Assembly: GCA_023666945.1 (NCBI GenBank) | Contig: JAMPAY010000007.1 | Coordinates: 1-64,000, forward strand | Reading direction: 5' to 3' | DNA length: 64,000 nucleotides | DNA from: Paludibacter sp. | GTDB lineage: Bacteria; Bacteroidota; Bacteroidia; Bacteroidales; Paludibacteraceae | Part shown: piece after piece, positions 59,433-64,000 of the stretch | Layout of the letters: every line of letters starts with the position of its first letter | How positions within the stretch are numbered: the first letter of the stretch is position 1 | Notes under the pieces: generated by a model | What the model saw: only the letters and a program-made list of their open reading frames with translations | Databases searched by the model: none | Told to the model about the DNA's origin: nothing | Program-made: the position numbers and the translations under genes

Positions 59433-61883
59433 ATGCGCGATAGCCGCAAAATACTGATACTTATAGGTTTGTTCTGTTGTTTGGTGGCAACGGCGGCAGA
59501 CCGAATGCGTATCTACGGCTATGTACTCGATTCGGACAATAGAGGTATTGAGTTGGCTAATGTATGGGTCGAAAATACCACGATAGGTACGGCTACCAAT
59601 CGCAATGGCTATTACGACTTGCAGGTAGAAATGACCGACTCGCTTACCATTTCCTATTCCATGTTGGGCTATACTACCATTCGGCAGACACTTACACACT
59701 ATCAGCAAGTACTGCAAATAAATGTGGTGCTCCCTACCGATGCCGAGGCGTTGGAAGAAATAGAGGTTAAAGGAGTACACCGTCAATTGGATATGTTCGA
59801 TAGGGTGGATGCACTCAATACACGACTGATGCCCGATGCCTCGGGAGGAAGCATAGAAAGTTTGTTGATTACGTTTGCAGGGGTTAGTCAGAATAATGAA
59901 CTCAGTTCGCAGTATAATGTACGAGGAGGTAGTTTCGATGAGAACTCTGTATATGTGAATGGCATCGAGGTTTATCGTCCCTTGTTACTGCGCTCTGGGC
60001 AGCAAGAGGGACTGTCTTTTGTCAATCCTGAAATGGTGGAGAGTGTCAATTTTTCGGCTGGTGGTTTCGAGGCACGTTATGGCGACAAGATGTCATCGGT
60101 CTTGGATATTACCTACCGAAAACCCGACCGCTTTCGCTCTTCGCTTAATATAAGTCTCTTGGGCGCATCAGCTTATGTGGGAAGCGGCGACTCTACCTAT
60201 TCTATGATGCACGGCATACGCTATAAGACGTCTCAATATATGCTCGGAACATTGCCCACCAAAGGAAAATATCAACCCAACTTTGTCGATTATCAAACAT
60301 ATATAACGTGGAAACTCGGACCACGCGAACGAAGAGCATCTTCGCGTTGGGAAATGAGTTTCTTGGGCAATTTCTCTCAGAATTCCTATCGCTTTCAACC
60401 CGAAGAGATGGCGGAAACGTTCGGCACATATGCCACAGCCCGCCACTTGGCTGTGGCATACGACGGACAAGAAAAGGACATGTTTCGCACGGCTTTTGCA
60501 GCATTGGGAGCGCATTGGCAAGCCAATAAAGAATTGCGTATTGGTTTCGACTTGAGTGGATTTTATACTAATGAACAGGAAAATTACGATATCACTGCCG
60601 AATATACCCTTAGTGTCAAACCGATGTCTGAAACGGCTGAATCTAACGACGAATCCGAGGTGGCGGAAGTTCTTGGAACGGGTATCTATCATGAGCATGC
60701 TCGCAATCGTCTGCAAGCGGGTATCGCCACGTTGGCACATACGGGCGAATGGAAACGTGGGCAGAACAATCTCCGTTGGGGGCTATCTGTGCAGGGAGAG
60801 TTTGTTTCCGACCGTATTTCCGAATGGGAGTGGCGCGATTCTATGGGCTATTCTGTGCCTACACAGACCGATGCTATGGAATTGTATTATAATCTGAAAG
60901 GGGAAAGCCGTATCGCCTCGTTGCGGCTGCAAGGATATGCACAAGATACCTACAAGTGGAACACCGACCATGGAACGGTTTTGCTGACGGCAGGATTACG
61001 TATGAATTGGTGGACATACAACAAAGAGTTCCTGTGCAGTCCGCGAGCATCACTCTCATATATACCGGGTTGGAAGCGCGATTTTGCTTTTCGTGTGGCT
61101 ACCGGACTCTATTATCAGGCTCCTTTCTATAAGGAATTGCGCGATACCATTACCGATGCAAGTGGAGTTACACGCATCGTACTTAATAATAAACTGAAAG
61201 CACAACGCTCTGTGCATGTGGTGGTAGGGGCTGATTACTATTTCCGTGCGTGGGGACGCCCTTTCAAGTTCACGGCGGAAGCCTACTATAAGTATATGGA
61301 CCGTGTAGTCAGTTATACCATGGATAATGTCCGGGTTCGCTACTCCGGACAAAACGATGCAGAGGCTTATTCTACCGGCTTAGACTTGAAACTCTATGGC
61401 GAATTGGTTCCTGGAGCAGAGTCGTGGATTAACTTCTCACTGATGCGCTCGCGAGAGAATCTGCTGAACGATAATCGCGGATGGATTCCCGGACCGAACG
61501 AGCAACGCTATAGTTTCTCTATGCTCTTTCAAGACTATATTCCTCGATTCCCGCAGTATAAGTTCCACCTGCGTTTCATTTGGAGCGATGGTTTGCCCTA
61601 TGGAGCACCGCGCAGTTTGTCTACACGGGCAATGTTGCGCTCCACGCCCTACCGACGTTTAGATATAGGAGCCTCTCGAGTTTTTGGGCAGAAGACCGAC
61701 AAGTGGTTTAAGGCGAAGCATTTGGAAAATGTATGGATCAATTTGGAGATATTTAATCTGCTTGGCTTTAACAATGTCAATTCCTATTTTTGGGTGGCAG
61801 ACGCAACGGGCAGTCAGTGGGCATCACCCAACTACCTTACGGGGCGAATGTATAACGTGCGATTGACGTTCGATTTTAAGTAG
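59433..61883 (+). CDS. TonB-dependent receptor with carboxypeptidase-regulatory-like domain
   Basis: The 816-aa protein has a signal peptide (residues 1-22), an N-terminal carboxypeptidase-D-like beta-sandwich (about 25-100, G-Y-V-L-D-S, I-G-T-A-T-N-R-N-G-Y-Y, S-Y-S-M-L-G-Y), a plug (about 115-230, with Y-N-V-R-G-G-S-F-D-E-N and A-G-G-F-E-A-R-Y-G-D-K) and a 22-stranded barrel. It imports a ligand across the outer membrane with energy from TonB. No SusD partner lies nearby, so it is not a typical SusCD glycan system; iron, metal or vitamin uptake is more likely. The end (V-R-L-T-F-D-F-K) is barrel-like. It lies 26 bp before mutS. Confidence 0.92.
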   Translation: MRDSRKILILIGLFCCLVATAADRMRIYGYVLDSDNRGIELANVWVENTTIGTATNRNGYYDLQVEMTDSLTISYSMLGYTTIRQTLTHYQQVLQINVVLPTDAEALEEIEVKGVHRQLDMFDRVDALNTRLMPDASGGSIESLLITFAGVSQNNELSSQYNVRGGSFDENSVYVNGIEVYRPLLLRSGQQEGLSFVNPEMVESVNFSAGGFEARYGDKMSSVLDITYRKPDRFRSSLNISLLGASAYVGSGDSTYSMMHGIRYKTSQYMLGTLPTKGKYQPNFVDYQTYITWKLGPRERRASSRWEMSFLGNFSQNSYRFQPEEMAETFGTYATARHLAVAYDGQEKDMFRTAFAALGAHWQANKELRIGFDLSGFYTNEQENYDITAEYTLSVKPMSETAESNDESEVAEVLGTGIYHEHARNRLQAGIATLAHTGEWKRGQNNLRWGLSVQGEFVSDRISEWEWRDSMGYSVPTQTDAMELYYNLKGESRIASLRLQGYAQDTYKWNTDHGTVLLTAGLRMNWWTYNKEFLCSPRASLSYIPGWKRDFAFRVATGLYYQAPFYKELRDTITDASGVTRIVLNNKLKAQRSVHVVVGADYYFRAWGRPFKFTAEAYYKYMDRVVSYTMDNVRVRYSGQNDAEAYSTGLDLKLYGELVPGAESWINFSLMRSRENLLNDNRGWIPGPNEQRYSFSMLFQDYIPRFPQYKFHLRFIWSDGLPYGAPRSLSTRAMLRSTPYRRLDIGASRVFGQKTDKWFKAKHLENVWINLEIFNLLGFNNVNSYFWVADATGSQWASPNYLTGRMYNVRLTFDFK

Positions 61884-61909
61884 CAGAATCATAACAACGA
61901 CACTAATCT

Positions 61910-64000
61910 ATGGCAAAAACAGAACAAGGGGATACCCCCATGATGCGGCAGTTCCGAGAGATAAAAGCACAGTATCCCGATGCGATGCTGCTTTTCAGAT
62001 GTGGGGACTTCTACGAAACCTATTGTGAGGACGCAGTGCGGGCTGCTAAGATACTCAATATCACGCTCACACATCGCAGTAGTGGCACAAACAGTGTGGC
62101 TGCTATCGATATGGCAGGTTTCCCTTTTCATGCCTTGGATACCTATTTGCCCAAGTTGGTAAGGGCGGGTATGCGGGTGGCTATATGCGACCAATTGGAA
62201 GACCCGAAACTTACAAAGAAGTTGGTTAAACGAGGCGTCACGGAATTGGTTACACCCGGTGTATCTTATTCCGATACAACACTTGCCACCAAAGAGAACA
62301 ACTTTGTCGCTTGTATTCAGTTGGGTAAAGTGTGTACGGGTATTGCTTTTCTGGATATTTCTACAGGAGAATTCTTGGTGGCAGAGGGTAGCAATGACTA
62401 TGTAGATAAACTACTGACCAATTTTGCTCCTAAGGAGGTTCTTTTTGAGCGTAATCATCGTCAGGAAATTACCACTCTGTTTGGTAATAAGTGGTTCTTG
62501 TTTGAATTGGAGGATTGGGTGTTTACTGCTTCTGCGGCAACCGACCGCCTTACACGGCAGTTTGAGGTACAGAACCTGAAAGGCTTTGGTGTCGAACAAC
62601 TCTCGCAGGGGATTATTGCGGCAGGGGCTATTCTGCACTATTTGGATATGACCCAACACTTACAGACAGGGCATATACGTTGTCTGAGTCGAATAGAGCA
62701 AGATCGCTATGTGTGGCTCGATCGCTTTACAGTGCGCAATCTTGAACTGTATGGTTCGCAAAACGAAGAAGCAATTACGTTGCTTAATGTGTTGGATAAA
62801 ACATCTTCACCTATGGGAGCACGCTTGCTCCGACGTTGGATGGCTCTACCCTTAAAGGATGTGAAACCTATTGAGGAACGCCAACAAGTGGTACAATGGC
62901 TTTATACACATAAGGAACAACGCAACGAACTTAAAACGCAAATAGCCGCTATAGGCGATTTGGAGCGTATCATATCGCGTGTGGCAACACGCCGTATTAT
63001 GCCGCGAGAAGTTTTGCAACTGCACTATGCGCTTTGTGCTATTCAGCCGATTCGGCAAATGGCGCTCAGTAGCGAATCTGCTGCATTAAAGACTTTGGGC
63101 GAACACCTGACACTCTGTGACGAAATGCGTGAACGTATTCGTTTGGAGATTGCTGAAAATGCGCCCTCGTTGCTGAGTAAACCAGGATATATTGCCGATG
63201 GGGTCGATGCCGAATTGGACGAACTGCGTTCTATGCAGCAAGATGGCAAAGAGTGGCTCTTGCGTTTGCAGCAACGCGAAGCGGAGCAAACGGGCATACA
63301 AAGCCTGAAAATTGGTTATAACAATGTCTTTGGTTACTATTTGGAGGTGCGGAATACCTATAAGCAACAAGTCCCTCCCGAATGGATTCGAAAGCAGACC
63401 TTGGCACAGGCGGAACGCTATATAACGGAAGAACTCAAATCCTATGAGGAGAAGATTCTGGGAGCAGCCGACCGCATTGCAGTTATAGAAGCACGTATCT
63501 ATGCGGCTTTGTTGGATGCACTCACCGATTATATCACGCCCATTCTTACCAATGCGCAGATAGTGGCGCAATTAGACTGTTTGCTCTCTTTTGCCGAAGC
63601 GGCAGAGCAATATCACTATGTGTGTCCGCAACTGAACGACTCGTTGGTGATAGATATTAAAGAAGGACGTCATCCTGTCATCGAACGCCGATTACCATTG
63701 GGGGAACAATATGTGGCTAACGATGTCTTGCTCGATAACAACTCGCAGCAGATCATTATTATAACGGGACCGAATATGGCAGGTAAGTCGGCTCTGCTGC
63801 GTCAGACGGCACTTATTGTGCTGATGGCACAAATGGGAAGTTTTGTGCCGGCACAACATGCTTCCATTGGGGTGGTCGATAAGATATTTACTCGTGTAGG
63901 GGCAAGCGATAATATCTCTGTAGGCGAATCAACGTTTATGGTCGAGATGAATGAGGCTGCGGCTATACTGAACAACCTCTCTGCGCGGTCGTTGGTGTTG
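61910..64000 (+). CDS. mutS: DNA mismatch repair protein MutS, 3' truncated by window
   Basis: MutS recognises mismatches and recruits MutL. The visible 697 codons have the mismatch-binding motif G-D-F-Y-E at residues 32-36 (Phe34, Glu36), the connector (C-D-Q-L-E-D-P, T-P-G-V), the lever/clamp domains (about 260-560) and the ATPase domain with Walker A G-P-N-M-A-G-K-S at 620-627. [18 protein letters not shown] follows near 663-680. The frame is open at the last base, so the end is outside the window. Start ATG 61910 has family-typical spacing to the G-D-F-Y-E motif. Overlap with the TonB gene is absent, but the 26-bp gap suggests co-transcription. Confidence 0.97.
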   Translation, partial: MAKTEQGDTPMMRQFREIKAQYPDAMLLFRCGDFYETYCEDAVRAAKILNITLTHRSSGTNSVAAIDMAGFPFHALDTYLPKLVRAGMRVAICDQLEDPKLTKKLVKRGVTELVTPGVSYSDTTLATKENNFVACIQLGKVCTGIAFLDISTGEFLVAEGSNDYVDKLLTNFAPKEVLFERNHRQEITTLFGNKWFLFELEDWVFTASAATDRLTRQFEVQNLKGFGVEQLSQGIIAAGAILHYLDMTQHLQTGHIRCLSRIEQDRYVWLDRFTVRNLELYGSQNEEAITLLNVLDKTSSPMGARLLRRWMALPLKDVKPIEERQQVVQWLYTHKEQRNELKTQIAAIGDLERIISRVATRRIMPREVLQLHYALCAIQPIRQMALSSESAALKTLGEHLTLCDEMRERIRLEIAENAPSLLSKPGYIADGVDAELDELRSMQQDGKEWLLRLQQREAEQTGIQSLKIGYNNVFGYYLEVRNTYKQQVPPEWIRKQTLAQAERYITEELKSYEEKILGAADRIAVIEARIYAALLDALTDYITPILTNAQIVAQLDCLLSFAEAAEQYHYVCPQLNDSLVIDIKEGRHPVIERRLPLGEQYVANDVLLDNNSQQIIIITGPNMAGKSALLRQTALIVLMAQMGSFVPAQHASIGVVDKIFTRVGASDNISVGESTFMVEMNEAAAILNNLSARSLVL

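Noticed and set aside
59433..61883. SusC of a polysaccharide utilisation locus
   Set aside because: No susD, glycoside hydrolase or regulator is adjacent; only the TonB-receptor assignment is supported.

Overview
This window is a chromosome segment of a member of the order Bacteroidales (phylum Bacteroidetes). The evidence is the repeated Bacteroidetes-type promoter (TTG or TTTG, 19-21 bp, then TAnnTTTG), the gliding/type IX secretion genes gldD and gldE, T9SS-type C-terminal tails on secreted proteins, DUF4954/DUF4494/DUF4105 proteins and a Bacteroidetes-type tyrosine integrase. The family is uncertain; a host-associated, T9SS-bearing lineage such as Paludibacteraceae or Porphyromonadaceae is a guess. 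No tRNA, rRNA, CRISPR array or insertion sequence was found.

Positions 1 to about 16,600 are the integrase end of a prophage whose head and replication genes lie left of the window. It carries a distal-tail-like protein, a giant tail hub/fibre protein, a leftward three-gene accessory cassette (a 48-aa protein, a 161-aa protein and a lipoprotein) with its own promoter, two further small genes, a 2,270-aa tape measure protein and the integrase. Tape measure lies downstream of the distal-tail genes, the reverse of usual siphophage order.

Positions 16,700 to 39,965 are core chromosome: a PpiD-like chaperone and a CorC/HlyC membrane protein, a small outer-membrane barrel, an OB-fold lipoprotein, infC-rpmI-rplT (infC starting at AUA behind a near-perfect Shine-Dalgarno), a nitroreductase coupled to an orphan FecCD permease, ispG with a patatin/barrel protein, a lysophospholipase-like hydrolase, a DUF4954 protein, and a compact leftward operon gldE-gldD-PPTase-GGGPS-tadA-HD phosphohydrolase-pspC-dus.

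Positions 39,966 to 55,185 hold the most unusual locus. A roughly 1 kb gene-poor control region has a five-unit 11-bp array, a G10 tract and a strong promoter followed by a long leader. It is followed by six tightly packed co-directional genes: a bitopic protein with a C-terminal P-x-x-D-G/membrane/basic tail, three T9SS-type cargo proteins, a 1,659-aa protein made of tandem repeats, and an outer-membrane barrel. They look like parts of one surface assembly; I recognise no described system in them.

Positions 55,335 to 64,000 hold a DUF4105 protein fused to a degenerate alkaline-phosphatase-superfamily domain, DUF4494, the PLP-homeostasis protein YggS, a TonB-dependent receptor with its own promoter, and a 3'-truncated mutS.

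Several start codons were moved from the longest open frame because a promoter lies inside the 5' extension (CorC protein, nitroreductase, DUF4105 fusion, TonB receptor) or because a signal peptide or gene overlap points to an internal start.
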